From: Aricia agestis
Lineage: Eukaryota > Arthropoda > Insecta > Lepidoptera > Lycaenidae
Assembly: GCF_905147365.1 (NCBI RefSeq)
Contig: NC_056417.1
Location: 1,634,501 to 1,698,500 of the forward strand
Length of the DNA stretch: 64,000 nt
Direction: 5' to 3'
The notes under the pieces are model-generated. The model worked only from the letters and a program-made list of their open reading frames with translations. It did no database searches and was not told where the DNA came from. A program made the position numbers and the translations under genes. This document shows, in pieces, positions 51,473 to 61,236 of this stretch; position 1 is the first letter of the stretch; each line of letters starts with the position of its first letter.

Positions 51473-51979
51473 AAGGGTCATATTGCAACGTGACGAGGCG
51501 ATGCAATGCGTATGTACATATTTTAAAATGAGTCATTCAAAACAGATATTTATTAACTACACAAGAAGATACAAATTTAATTAACAGACTTGCCTATTCC
51601 AATTTTTAAAGGCTTATTCAAAAACACTCCGCTTCGTCAGGTTGCTGTATTAAACCAAAAATTTCATTTGAACAAAAAAATATCCATCGGGCGCCGAGAT
51701 AAAAACAGAGGTTTTCATCTGTAAAAATCATAGTAAAAACATAATCCCAGCGGATAGACGAGGTATTAAACGTATTTCTAACTTAGCTCTTGTAAAATAT
51801 TAAATTTTAATCACTCAGCTACTGGGTTAGACTCTAGAGATAGTCTGGCAACGCTAAATCTTCATTTAGCTAATGCTATATCAGAGAATAATAAAATATT
51901 TTTATAATTCTGCTACGCTGTAAAGTATTTCAGCAGCTTGTAACTACATACGAGTACTCGTAACATTGTAATAATAATA

Positions 51980-52142
51980 TACATTTTTTTTGTCACCACA
52001 CAACACATGTAAAACACAATACATATGTATAATATACATATTGTGTGATGCCGAAATTGGCCCAAGCTCAGCTGTACGCAGCAAGCTAGCTTCGCTGCAC
52101 TGGTATTCTGCAAGGGCCAATGAGTGACTTCACCACAAAATA
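51980..52142 (-). mobile_element. Family 8 retroposon fragment, minus strand
   Basis: ATTGGCCCAAGCTCAGCTG, GCTTCGCTGCACTGGTATTC, TGCAAGGGCCAA and TGACTTCACCACAAAATAAG are the reverse complement of the family 8 core. 51748-51979 before it and 52143-52481 after it hold no recognised feature. Confidence 0.7.
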
Positions 52143-52481
52143 AGGGGGAAAACTATACTATACTCTTATAATTATAACTTATAATAAAAGCTCATAATAA
52201 TTTAAACAAAAAGCAAAAACACTAATAGTAAATTAAAAAAAAACAACTAAAAAAGAATAAAAGAAAAAAAACATGGTCTTTGATAAACACTCCTCAGTGC
52301 TCATTACTAGCTATTCTGTCGATAGAAAATTGCTAAGGCCGCCATGATGAAAAAAAGAAGAAGAAGATATTTTTTAAGAATAAACTTTTTACAGACAGAT
52401 GAGGGACGTACAAGACTACATACAACCCATACACATCCAAACTCACACATTAATACATCACATACAAACAGGCTGATCATA

Positions 52482-52738
52482 ATGTCTATGTACGCTTCAC
52501 ACCACGTCAGTCTGGGCCCGTGCTAAGTAACTGAAGGACTTGTGTTACAGGTACCAGACAACGGAAATATATTTAATACTTTTATACTATATATATATAT
52601 TTAAGATTTTTATTATATATTGATACACATATTTAATACACTTTTGAAAACTTTTTGTTCCGTCGGCGGGATTCGAACCCGCGACCCCCGGCTTAAGCTA
52701 CCAACAGCCCACCAACTGAGCCACAGAGGTCGTCATCA
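52482..52738 (-). mobile_element. SINE-T1, complete, minus strand
   Basis: Plus strand: GTACGCTTCACACCACGTCA, TTACAGGTACCAGACAACGG, TTAATACACTTTTGAAAACT, TTTTTGTTCCGTCGGCGGGA, TTCGAACCCGCGACCCCCGG, CCAACTGAGCCACAGAGG. B box (GGTTCGAA, complement) and A box (TGGCTCAGTTGG, complement) are intact. ATCATA flanks both sides and may be the target duplication. It gives the uninterrupted structure of the family. Confidence 0.9.
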
Positions 52739-52762
52739 TACATTACTGATTACATTACCCTT

Positions 52763-52814
52763 CTCCTGACACATTTTCTATACGTATAAGTACGTATAGA
52801 AAATGTGTCAGGAG
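52763..52814. repeat. Perfect hairpin, 24-bp arms, 4-nt loop
   Basis: CTCCTGACACATTTTCTATA plus CGTA (52763-52786) pairs exactly with 52791-52814; loop TAAG. Confidence 0.95.
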
Positions 52815-52842
52815 ATATTTTAGTGGTTGTTTTCCCGCAGCA

Positions 52843-52888
52843 GAACGATTTACCTATAGTAGTTAGTACTACTATAGGTAAATCGTTC
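52843..52888. repeat. Perfect hairpin, 21-bp arms, 4-nt loop
   Basis: GAACGATTTACCTATAGTAG plus T (52843-52863) pairs exactly with 52868-52888; loop TAGT. It lies 28 bases after the preceding hairpin. Confidence 0.95.
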
Positions 52889-53275
52889 AGCTGAATCGAT
52901 AGTTCGAATCATGCACGTTGTTTTTGAAAATTAAAAATATTTTGTATGACGTACTATGGCAACTTTAGGCCGATAGGCGCGAGCAGCAATGACCCGGCCG
53001 AACTTTATTTATGATTTGAGTCTATTCGTGAAAACTTCACAAATCTATTGTACTATAATTAAGATATAATCATTTTACTGCGGGAAATCAACCATTAAAA
53101 TTTCACGCAGTATAAATAACTTACCTGGTGTGTACTTGTTTCGGCTCGTACATGCCAGTTTGCCGGTGAAAACCAAAAAAATATAAATACAATAATAATA
53201 ATAAAAATCTGTTGTTAGTGCAAAAAGGGAAGATTCGTTAGCGAAAATAAACATATTGACATACTTAACCTTCAA

Positions 53276-53430
53276 CGCGGTTTTGTCCGCGTAAATAAGG
53301 AATTCCGCAGAAACCGTCTCGCATTTTTACTCTATAATATCTATGCCAAATTACATTAAAATTGGTCCAGGTTCGTGAGATTAGCACATTAAAACAAACA
53401 AACTCTTCAGCTTTATAATATTAGTACATT
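53276..53430 (+). repeat. Worn lepidopteran repeat related to family 5
   Basis: GGTTTTGTCCGCGTAAATAA, GGAATTCCGCAGAAACCGTC, ATGCCAAATTACATTAAAAT, GGTCCAGGTTCGTGAGATTA and CTTTATAATATTAGTA. Confidence 0.5.
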
Positions 53431-54178
53431 TAAGCAAGACCTACAAAAATAAATCATATTTCTTATTCCCATAATATTATGAGAATGCCAGATCGGACCA
53501 ATTTGTAAACTACTACTAATAAATTTTAATTGTTATCATAATTTTAAAAAAATATTTCCTTTATTTAGTGGCAAGAGCTAAATAATAAGGGTTCCTTGTG
53601 GGTGATTAGAAGTTTGGCTATTTTTGTTTTTTAGTAAAAGTGTAAATATTTTCTGACTATTTAGTAATAAAAAAAAACCTACGGAACCTTTAAAAACTCG
53701 CCAAACTATAAATTATAAATACCAGCCACAGATGGTACCTCAGCTACGTGAGTAGAAGTGCTGTAGTTGCTTGGTTACACAAAAATTAAACATTTATCAA
53801 AGTTTGTAAGTTTGAAACTTAGCTTCACAACTAATGTGGAAGTGCAAGTAAGAAGTGCATCATCAGCATGATTGTCAGGAAGAGTTTTACACATACTGTT
53901 TTTGCATCTTTGAAATTAATTTGAATTGAGTTGGTTTTTTTTAATAAATTCTTTAAGGTTGTAAGAGTTTTTTTAAAGGCTTATAATTCTGAAACTTATT
54001 ATTTTTTTCTATTGTATTCTATAATATTATTGATTATATGATATACTGCGTGACTGGTGAGACATGTTTTATACTCGAGGACGTGATATTTGGCTATTAT
54101 ATTAGATTAAATAAAATATATATCAATTGATCACTGAGTAAATGTAGCATAAAGTTAAATAATTATTTACCCAAAGCA
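53431..54178. other. AT-rich noncoding stretch
   Basis: GGGTTCCTTG (53589) and CCTACGGAACC (53680) hint at a very worn family 7-type element. No gene supported. Confidence 0.35.
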
Positions 54179-54260
54179 TGGACACCGCGCGCGGGAAGGG
54201 TAGCGGCGCGGCGCGGTGTTTCTTTGATAGCCGCGCCGCCGCGCCGCGCCGGCCGCATAG
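54179..54260. mobile_element. GC-rich foldback
   Basis: CGGCGCGGCGCGG (54204-54216) against CCGCGCCGCCGCGCCGCGCC (54231-54250), inside AT-rich DNA. Likely a small MITE similar in type to 10248-10355. Confidence 0.6.
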
Positions 54261-54366
54261 TATGCCTACTTGCCTAGCCGCGTAATTTATTTAGTGTACA
54301 TGATTTATTTATTTAAAGGGAAAGTCGAAAAAATTAAGTACCTAATTTAATTACATAATTATCATG

Positions 54367-54465
54367 AGAATCAATCAAAATCAAAATTGTTTTATTTCTG
54401 AATAAATTTAAAATAAATGTTTTCAGAATGTCCTACATGATGCCTACCACCGGTTCGGGAATCGA
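54367..54465 (+). repeat. Family 9 repeat, 5' part
   Basis: AATCAATCAAAATCAAAATT, TATTTCTGAATAAATTTAAA, TTTTCAGAATGTCCTACATG and CCTACCACCGGTTCGGGAA, then unrelated DNA. It shows the uninterrupted form of the site hit by the LINE at 24479. Confidence 0.75.
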
Positions 54466-54662
54466 CTACAATCGAATACAGAGTTCTCCTTATTGAATAT
54501 GTCTCACCAGTCATATTGTATTCTAATCTTGATGAAAATTAGACTACAGTGAGAATACATAGAGAATACAGTGAGTACGACTTTAACGACTCAGGCATTG
54601 TTGATTTTCATAAAATAATGTTGTTTCATCTACTTGAATACAAATAAATAAATAAATGTTAA

Positions 54663-54796
54663 ATACTAGCTGTCCCGTTGAACTTCGTGTCACTTTCAAA
54701 CCTTCCCTAGACTTCTACGAATATTTTAAGACTAAGATTAGCCCAATCCGTTCAACCGTTTTCAAGTTTCAGCGTTACTAACACAATTGAAAATCC

Positions 54797-54835
<39 letters not shown>
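54663..54835 (+). repeat. Family 6 repeat with TA microsatellite end
   Basis: ACTAGCTGTCCCGTTGAACT, ACTTCTACGAATATTTTAAG, TAGCCCAATCCGTTCAACCG, GCGTTACTAACACAATTG and TATATATA to 54833. Confidence 0.8.
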
Positions 54836-54837
<2 letters not shown>

Positions 54838-54921
54838 AAAACAAAAACATAACTATCCACAGCCGACCTAAAACCTCGTAGAACCTCCACTGTTTTTTAA
54901 AGCAGGTTGAAAAGCTTTAAA

Positions 54922-55274
54922 TATTTTTGTTTTCTTTTAATGAAATAAAGGGGGCAAACGAGCAAACGGGTCACATGATGGAAAGCAACTTCCGTCGCCC
55001 ATGGACACTCGCAGCATCAGAAGAGCTGCAGGTGCGTTGCCGGCCTTTAAATAGGAAATAGGGTAAAAGGGGAGAGAAGGAAAGGGAATAGGGGATGGTA
55101 GGGAAGGAAATATGGGAGGGTAGGGAAGGGAAAAGGGTAGGGGATTAGCCTCCGGTAAACTCACTCACTCAGCGAAACACAGAGCAAGCGCTGTTTCACG
55201 CCGGTTTTCTGTGAGCTCGTGGTATTTCTCCGGTCGAGCTGGCCCATTCGTGCCGAAGCATGGCTCTCCCACGT
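54922..55274 (-). mobile_element. Family 1 poly(A) retroposon
   Basis: ATGAAATAAAGGGGGCAAAC, GGTCACATGATGGAAAGCAA, CTGCAGGTGCGTTGCCGGCC, long purine tract, CTCCGGTAAACTCACTCACT, AGCAAGCGCTGTTTCACGC and CGAAGCATGGCTCTCCCACG. Confidence 0.85.
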
Positions 55275-55550
55275 CAATAACTTACAAGAAATTAATTTGT
55301 TCGTCAGTTGGAAACATCAACACATTCGTTTACTTTAACATGTGCACTCTCATTTTTGGAGAGATACAAAGTGTTCGGACGAGCAACACAAAGAAGTGTG
55401 GATCTCAAAGAAACATGAGAGAAAACACGCGATGAATGCTTAACGCCTTGTTAGTTGTTAGTGAGATTAAAGACGTTAGTCTTGATATGTCTTTGCGAAA
55501 ATTCCGGTCCTCGCGGTACGCGACTACGTCCGTCGAAAATGCCATATTAT
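55275..55550. other. Noncoding stretch
   Basis: No supported feature. Confidence 0.35.
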
Positions 55551-55722
55551 GTCGGCACTACATATAGGCGAACGCGTTGGCCGACGCGTTGGCGGGCGCG
55601 CTGGCACAATGTGTAGAACGGGCATTCGCGCGTTGGCGGTAGGTATTTCGCCTGTTCTACACATTGTGCCAGCGCGCCCGCCAACGCGTCGGCCAACGGG
55701 TTCGCCTATATGTAGTGTCGAC
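55551..55722. mobile_element. GC-rich foldback MITE with ~70-bp arms
   Basis: GTCGGCACTACATATAGGCG, AACGCGTTGGCCGACGCGTT, GGCGGGCGCGCTGGCACAAT, GTGTAGAAC on the left; GTTCTACACATTGTGCCAGC, GCGCCCGCCAACGCGTCGGC, CAACGGGTTCGCCTATATGT and AGTGTCGAC on the right. Opposed 74-75-codon frames on the two strands are products of the symmetry. Confidence 0.9.
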
Positions 55723-56096
55723 TTTAATTTAGCGACCGAAGCCGCCACTGCTTTAGAATGGTGTAGAGAAAAATGAAACCTATAACCAAGGTCTTAAGTC
55801 GTAAAGCCACATTTACACTCCGGGAGTGCCAGCAGAAGTAGAAACTAATAAAATACATAAAAAATAGATATTCCAAGTCGGAAGTCTACTAGTAGTACGG
55901 AAGTCGGAAGTCGGATCTAACGCGAGTGTAATTTTTTTTACCCGTCTCAAAAAAATTACATGAACACTAAAACATCTTCACTTCAAAAATAAAAAATATG
56001 AAAAATGTTTAAATTGTCTGAAAAGGACTAGTCATATTCGAATAGTATTATGTTTCTCATTGCATAGTAATTATGGTACATAATATTACATAATAG
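55723..56096. other. Noncoding stretch
   Basis: Local GGAAGTCGGAAGTCGG-type repetition near 55880-55915; otherwise nothing. Confidence 0.35.
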
Positions 56097-56490
56097 TCGG
56101 GGTTCCGTAGAACAATTTTTTTTAAACTCAAACTTAATTTTTTTTATTCAGAATAAATTTTTGCAAATGTTCTCTGGAAGTCTACATGATGCCTACCACC
56201 GGTTATGGAACTAGCCCGGCGAGAAAAACCGGCATAAGGAACTCGCACGGGGCCCACTTTTTTACCAAAAAAGTGAGAAAAAAATTAATCTTATAAAATA
56301 AGGTTTACAATGTTGTAACTTAAAATTATACAATTTATTACTATCTAGCTAATTTTTTGTGAGTAACATCATTTTGGTAAGACGAGGAACATTTTTATTT
56401 GCGAAAAATCTCGAAAGTGGTAGCTAACTTTAATCGGTTCTGTAATCAACAAAATTTGACTTCGAAACCTTAAAACGGAACCCTAACCAG
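56097..56490. repeat. GGGTTCCG-ended repeat with a nested family 9 copy
   Basis: GGGGTTCCGTAGAAC at 56098 and ACGGAACCCTAACC at 56475 are inverted ends. Between them 56150-56330 is family 9 (TATTCAGAATAAATTTTTGC, ACATGATGCCTACCACCGGT, CGAGAAAAACCGGCATAAGG, CTCGCACGGGGCCCAC, AAAAAAGTGAG, CAATGTTGTAACTTAA). Confidence 0.6.
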
Positions 56491-56825
56491 CAGATTTTTT
56501 TGCATATTGATAGGTTATTAGTTAAATTATAATTTGAGAAAAACATTGTCCTGCAAATAGAACAATCTATATTTTAGGACCATCAAATCAAAGTATGAAA
56601 TCCTTCTATCTCTGTTAGCTACCACTTTCGTGATTTTTTGCAAATGAATATAATATTGTTGTGCGTCTTATCAAAAAATTAACTTGATAGTAATAAAAAA
56701 AAAACTATAAAGCCCACTGGTATCTAAGGAATTGAAAAAAAGTTTTCTACTTGCAATGTCTATCATTTTTTGATTAGCATTTTACAAACATTTATGTATG
56801 TATAATGTAATAGCTTTTTCGTAAC
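56491..56825. other. AT-rich noncoding stretch
   Basis: No supported feature. Confidence 0.35.
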
Positions 56826-57290
56826 CTCCCTACGAATTTTGTAGTAGGTCTACGAATTTCGTAGCAGGTCTACGAATTCTGTAGCAGGTCTATGAATTTC
56901 GTAGCAGGTCTACGAATTCTGTAGCAGGTCTACGAATTTCGTAGTAGATCTACGAATTATGTAGCAGGTCTACGAATTTCGTAGCAGGTCTACGAATTCT
57001 GTAGCTGGTCTACGAATTTCGTGGCAGGTCTACGAATTCTGTAGCAGTTCTATAAATTTCGTAGCAGGTCTACAAATTTTGTAATTGGTCTACGAATAAT
57101 TCTTTAGCAAGTCTACGAATTTCGTAGCAGCTCTACGAATAGTGTACTAGATCTGCGAATTTCGTAGCAGCTCTACGAATAGTGTACTAGATCTGCGAAT
57201 TTCGTAGCAGCTCTACGAATAGTGTACTAGATCTGCGAATTTCGTAGCAGCTCTACAAATTATGTAGCAGGTCTACGAATTACACAATTA
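56826..57290. repeat. 20-bp minisatellite, array 1
   Basis: Monomer TACGAATTTCGTAGCAGGTC and variants, about 23 copies. Each monomer holds CTACGAA-T-TTCGTAG, a 15-bp near-palindrome. A 40-bp higher-order unit (TCGTAGCAGCTCTACGAATA, GTGTACTAGATCTGCGAATT) is repeated three times at about 57122-57242. Confidence 0.95.
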
Positions 57291-57308
57291 TATTACAAAC
57301 GAATAACA

Positions 57309-57436
57309 GTGCCTTCACAATAAGTCGCCAGTAGTGCGGCAGCAGCGCGACTTCTATACTAAAAAGAGCCGCGCGGCTGTTTTTAGTATTGAAGGCGCGC
57401 TGCTGACACACCCCTGGCGACTGAATATGAAGGCAC
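57309..57436. mobile_element. Foldback MITE inside the minisatellite
   Basis: GTGCCTTCACAATAAGTCGC and CAG at left; CTGGCGACTGAATATGAAGG and CAC at right, with inner CGCGACTT and GCCGCGCGGC words. The flanks GAATTACACAAT and ATTGTGTAATTC are also inverted. It separates the two arrays. Confidence 0.8.
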
Positions 57437-57469
57437 TCTTATTGTGTAATTCGAAACGAATTATACAAA

Positions 57470-58055
57470 AAAAATTCGTAGACCTGCTACACACGAGGTC
57501 TACGAATTGTGTAGCAGCTCTACGAATTGTGTAGCAGGTCTACTAATTTCGTAGCAGCTCTACGAATTGTGTAGCAGGTCTACGAATCTTGTAGCAGCTC
57601 TACGAATTGTGTAGCAGCTCTATGAATTGTGTAGCAGCTCTACGAATTGTGTAGCAGGTCTACTAATTTTGTAGCAGGTCTACGAATTGTGTAGCAGCTC
57701 TACGAATTGTGTAGCAGGTCTACTAATTTTGTAGCAGCTCTACGAATTGTGTAGCAGCTCTACGAATTGTGTAGCAGGTCTACTAATTTTGTAGCAGCTC
57801 TACGAATTGTGTAGCAGCTCTACGAATTGTGTAGCAAGTCTACAAATCTTGTAGCAGCTCTACGAATTGTGTAGCAAGTCTACGAATCTTGTAGCAGCTC
57901 TACGAATTGTGTAGCAAGTCTACAAATCTTGTAGCAGCTCTACGAATTGTGTAGCAAGTCTACGAATCTTGTAGCAGCTCTACGAATTGTGTAGCAGCTC
58001 TACGAATTGTGTAGCAGGTCTACTAATTTTGTAGCAGGTCTACGAATTATGTAGT
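57470..58055. repeat. 20-bp minisatellite, array 2
   Basis: Monomer CTCTACGAATTGTGTAGCAG with GTCTACTAATTTTGTAGCAG and GTCTACAAATCTTGTAGCAG variants, about 29 copies in alternating higher-order blocks. Related to array 1 but a different variant set, so each side has been homogenised separately. Confidence 0.95.
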
Positions 58056-59048
58056 GAGGTCACTAAGATATTTTTTTGAGGTTGTAATCATAATATTGAC
58101 TAAAAATTCTCTTGATTTGTGTAGAAATTACGTTATTGTTAAATTGTAAAAAACTTAAGTTGATAAATTATATACCATTCTCTCAGACATTTTTACATTA
58201 TTTCTAAATTATAAATCTAAGCTACCTGTTGCCCGCGACTTTGTCCACCTCAGTTTCTGTAATTATGATCGAGTGATTAAGATTATTAAATTTTTTTTCA
58301 ATCCAGTGCGATTAAGAATCGGACTAGATCGAAATTTCTTAATGGGGCAAGATTCAATGTATTGAAATTGTAGGGGTAGTTATCACTCATTTTACTTCTA
58401 TAATATTATGATGTCTGAAGTCCCAACTTTGGTTATACATCATTGTTAAGCTGTAATATAACTCATGTTTCGGGCCCCGTGAGTTGTAATAAATTGTCTA
58501 AAACTTTTGTTTATTCTGTCCAACTTTTGTTTAACTTTGCCTTCGAATTGATTTTATTAGCATTCTTCCGAAATCATTATCTTCCATCAATTTATGGGAC
58601 CCTGGTAGCAATAATAATAGTTGTTGTGTGAATAAGAAATATGATTTTTATAAGACCCTGGTAGCAAAGTTTATGTCGTGATAAAAATATTATATAAATC
58701 TTTTTATGAAGTCCATGCAACCCACGAAAACGCACCCCACCACTTTTTGGGTGAGCCACCCTTTGACTGTGACGCTTTTTCTTAATTAGTCTATTTATTG
58801 TAGTGTGCGGGTGCACATTAGTGTGTATCGATTACACATTGGTAAAAGCTTGCACACATAATAGCCTATTGGCCGATACACCGCGAGTTGACAAGCAAAT
58901 ATATGTAACAAAAATATATATTCAAAAATGTAACTATATTATTTTCAAAATATAGTCATTTTCATACTAATTTTTGTGATGTTTGTTATTTTACATTAAT
59001 TAAAAAAGACTTTGGTGTTATAATAAGGGTTATATGAGTTATTATTTA
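58056..59048. other. Noncoding stretch
   Basis: GACCCTGGTAGCAA occurs at 58600 and 58653. No supported gene. Confidence 0.35.
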
Positions 59049-59083
59049 ACAAGCGCTTAGGTAGAGTTTACCTAAGCGCTTGT
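59049..59083. repeat. Perfect hairpin, 15-bp arms, 5-nt loop
   Basis: ACAAGCGCTTAGGTA and TACCTAAGCGCTTGT around GAGTT. 59084-59557 after it has no recognised feature. Confidence 0.95.
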
Positions 59084-59557
59084 CATCATCATTATGTTAT
59101 TCAGACCGTACACATGTTTTTTGTTTTTCAATTTTTTAAATTAACACGGAAACAAAAAAAACAAAACTTCAAAATACAAAGGATACATTTTTGGCAACTA
59201 AATGTTGCCCTGTCACATCGTACGTCAGATCAAACGTAATTTATTTATGATCCTCATAAAAAGTGTGAAATTGTCACGGTCTTTACAAAATGTGAATTTA
59301 TTTTACAATATTTTATACATTTTTCGGGGAGCATCTTTTACATTTGGGACTTTATGGGCCCGAAATGTAAATATTGTATTTACATCATCATAAACCTTTC
59401 ATCCCGTAAGGCGGACCCGCGGAATCCTACCGTTTTATGATTTCCTAATTATCATTTACGACATAGGCTGGTTTGATGGTCATAATTTTGAAATATCTTC
59501 TTCTTATTGTGTTAAATAGAACTAATTTTTTTAAAGTAACGTTATGCAGAGCAGCTC

Positions 59558-59840
59558 TTTATTTTTTATTTAAATCGTATAGGTAGTATCTTGGCCCATA
59601 TTATAATATTATATGCCTTATAAACTAACATACATAACATATTTTATACTAAAACTAACACTAAGCACTAACACGTATTGTCTGCGACGTGGGGCGCGAC
59701 GTGTTCGGAAGTCGTCCTCGGAATCCCTGTAGACGACTCCAATCGGCAAAACTCCTCCTTCTCGAAGGTCGGTAGATGATGCGTCCCGCCCTCACCACAA
59801 AGGAGCTAAAATTGACTTTGTGGCGAGACGGGCTTCGCTG
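59558..59840 (-). mobile_element. Family 11 LINE-like 3' end
   Basis: Plus strand: T-rich start, GTATCTTGGCCCATATTATA, GCCTTATAAACTAACATACA, ACACTAAGCACTAACACGTA and the coding tail to 59840. Same element as the plus half at 43134-43402. 5'-truncated. Confidence 0.7.
59661..59838 (-). pseudogene. C-terminal ORF end of the family 11 retroelement
   Basis: Minus-strand frame RSPSRHKVNFSSFVVRAGRI then IYRPSRRRSFADWSRLQG and FRGRLPNTSRPTSQTIRVSA, stop at 59661-59663. The Arg/Ser-rich tail is shared with 43134-43319 and 50043-50228. The parent protein (gag-like or polymerase C-terminus) is not identified. Confidence 0.5.
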
Positions 59841-59949
59841 CGTAGTATCTTGTTACTGTAATTTTTACATGTTTTTCGTTCAAAGTAAATTCATTTTTGT
59901 ATTGCTTTAAAATTACAACGCTGTGTCGTATATTACTTCAGTATACGTA

Positions 59950-60086
59950 TACAGGTTGTAACAAAACTAAGTACTTTAGGGTACTGAAAAAAATGCTCTT
60001 TTAGCACTGCTACTTTCACAGTGAACTCTATATAAAGAACCCATACATAACCTAATGTATTATCACTTACTTTTTTACACCTTGTA
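59950..60086. mobile_element. Family 4 MITE, shortened
   Basis: ACAGGTTGTAACAAAACTAA, GTACTTTAGGGTA at left; GCTACTTTCACAGTGAACTC, ACCTAATGTATTATCACTTA and TTACACCTTG at right. Much of the left arm is deleted. Confidence 0.7.
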
Positions 60087-60105
60087 TGATATATACAAGA
60101 TGTTA

Positions 60106-60339
60106 GTGTAAACATCGTTATTCTTTGAACCATCAAATGAGCCCTGTCAAAATGAACAACTTTTTCTATGAGAACAATGCTGGGAACTCAAAAAAATCCT
60201 TCTTCATACAAACTTCCGATCCGGGCCTCCGTATGGGTATGAAGACAGCTTTTTTTTAGTTTCCAGCATTGTTCTCATAGAAAAAGTTTTTCGTTTTGAC
60301 GGTCTCATTTGATGGTTTCAAGGATAATGGTGTTTACAC
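60106..60339. mobile_element. Foldback MITE (GTGTAAACA ends)
   Basis: GTGTAAACATCGTTATTCTT, GAACCATCAAATGAG, TTTTTCTATGAGAACAATGC at left; GCATTGTTCTCATAGAAAAA, CTCATTTGATGGTTTC and AATGGTGTTTACAC at right. Confidence 0.85.
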
Positions 60340-60463
60340 AAGCTACTCCAAGACTAATCTAGGTATTCCGAACGGAAAAAACCTGATGTGTGTGGTATTT
60401 GTACGGAATTTTTCATGATACGGTTTCCGAATCAGGAAAACTGATGTATGCCTTTACACACTG

Positions 60464-60561
60464 TCCCCGCGTTCCATTTGATGTTAAAAACGATCAAAAC
60501 GCTAAAAATAGGAGGCATTTTAAGCGTTTTAATCGTTTTTAACATCAAATGGAACGTGGGG
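60464..60561. mobile_element. Foldback MITE (GTTCCATTTGATGTT arms)
   Basis: CCCCGCGTTCCATTTGATGT, TAAAAACGATCAAAACGCT at left; AGCGTTTTAATCGTTTTTAA and CATCAAATGGAACGTGGGG at right. A single mismatch or two in nearly 40-bp arms. Confidence 0.85.
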
Positions 60562-60992
60562 TGTATACTGTGTAATACAAAAAATTTAATAAGCGTGTAA
60601 AATTAAAAAGAAAATATTTCAATCAAACCCTCTTTGTTCTTGCTTTAATCAAATATTTTAAACAAACAAACACGCGGGCAACAGAAAGTGTCAGGAGTTA
60701 AATGGTATTTACATCGTTAAGTTTAATTGCTCGAAACAATGGGTCTTGTTACGGTGAGATAGGGTCGAGATTGGCGTGGCGCGGCGTGCGTCGCCAGTGG
60801 ACGCCCGTTTCCAGTTCATTTCCAAATAAACTCCACTGAAGTAATAACAAAGTTTGCTTCGAGTAATATTCTGTACAACAAGGTATGATTGTTGGATGTG
60901 CGAAATAGAAATAAATACTACGAAAGACATAAATCCTCATTCATTATGATTACTTAACGACTAGTTTAAAAGAAAATGTAAACCATAATAGG
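60562..60992. other. Noncoding stretch
   Basis: A GC-rich patch at 60765-60815. Overlapping minus frames at 60709-60940 show no domain. Confidence 0.35.
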
Positions 60993-61236
60993 TCTAGCTC
61001 ACAGACATAGATCAAGATAGATACCGCATGTCCCTCCATTTATACGAAAACGAGCGTGCCACTTTTTTCCTACCTATTGTGACGTACCGAAGATAAGAAA
61101 CGTGTCCATTATCAAGGCCAACGTTTCTATTTGAATGTCTACAGCTCAATACGGCACTTTTAGACATTTAGGCATTTTTAAAATTCCAGTACATACACAT
61201 GCGGCATCTATCTTGATCTATGTCTGTGGTCTAGCT
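60993..61236. mobile_element. MITE with ~35-bp inverted ends
   Basis: TCTAGCTCACAGACATAGAT, CAAGATAGATACCGCATGT at left; ACATGCGGCATCTATCTTGA, TCTATGTCTGTGGTCTAGCT at right. Interior noncoding. Confidence 0.85.

Larger units (their letters stand above)
44839..51747 (+). repeat. Tandem segmental duplication, unit 2 (6909 bp)
   Basis: Direct head-to-tail second copy of 37718-44838, with no divergence noticed by eye apart from the 212-bp absence at the 46665/46666 junction (GTACT joined to GGGGAGAATT). The sequence resumes as unique DNA at 51748 (CAGCGGATAGACG). Internal features are the same as in unit 1 at the shifted positions. Confidence 0.97.

Noticed and set aside
55524..55776. Opposed 74- and 75-codon frames with similar peptides
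   Set aside because: The similarity between strands is produced by the perfect foldback at 55551-55722.
56826..58055. CRISPR-like array of regular repeats
   Set aside because: The 20-bp units are contiguous with no unique spacers, and this is eukaryotic DNA; it is a minisatellite.
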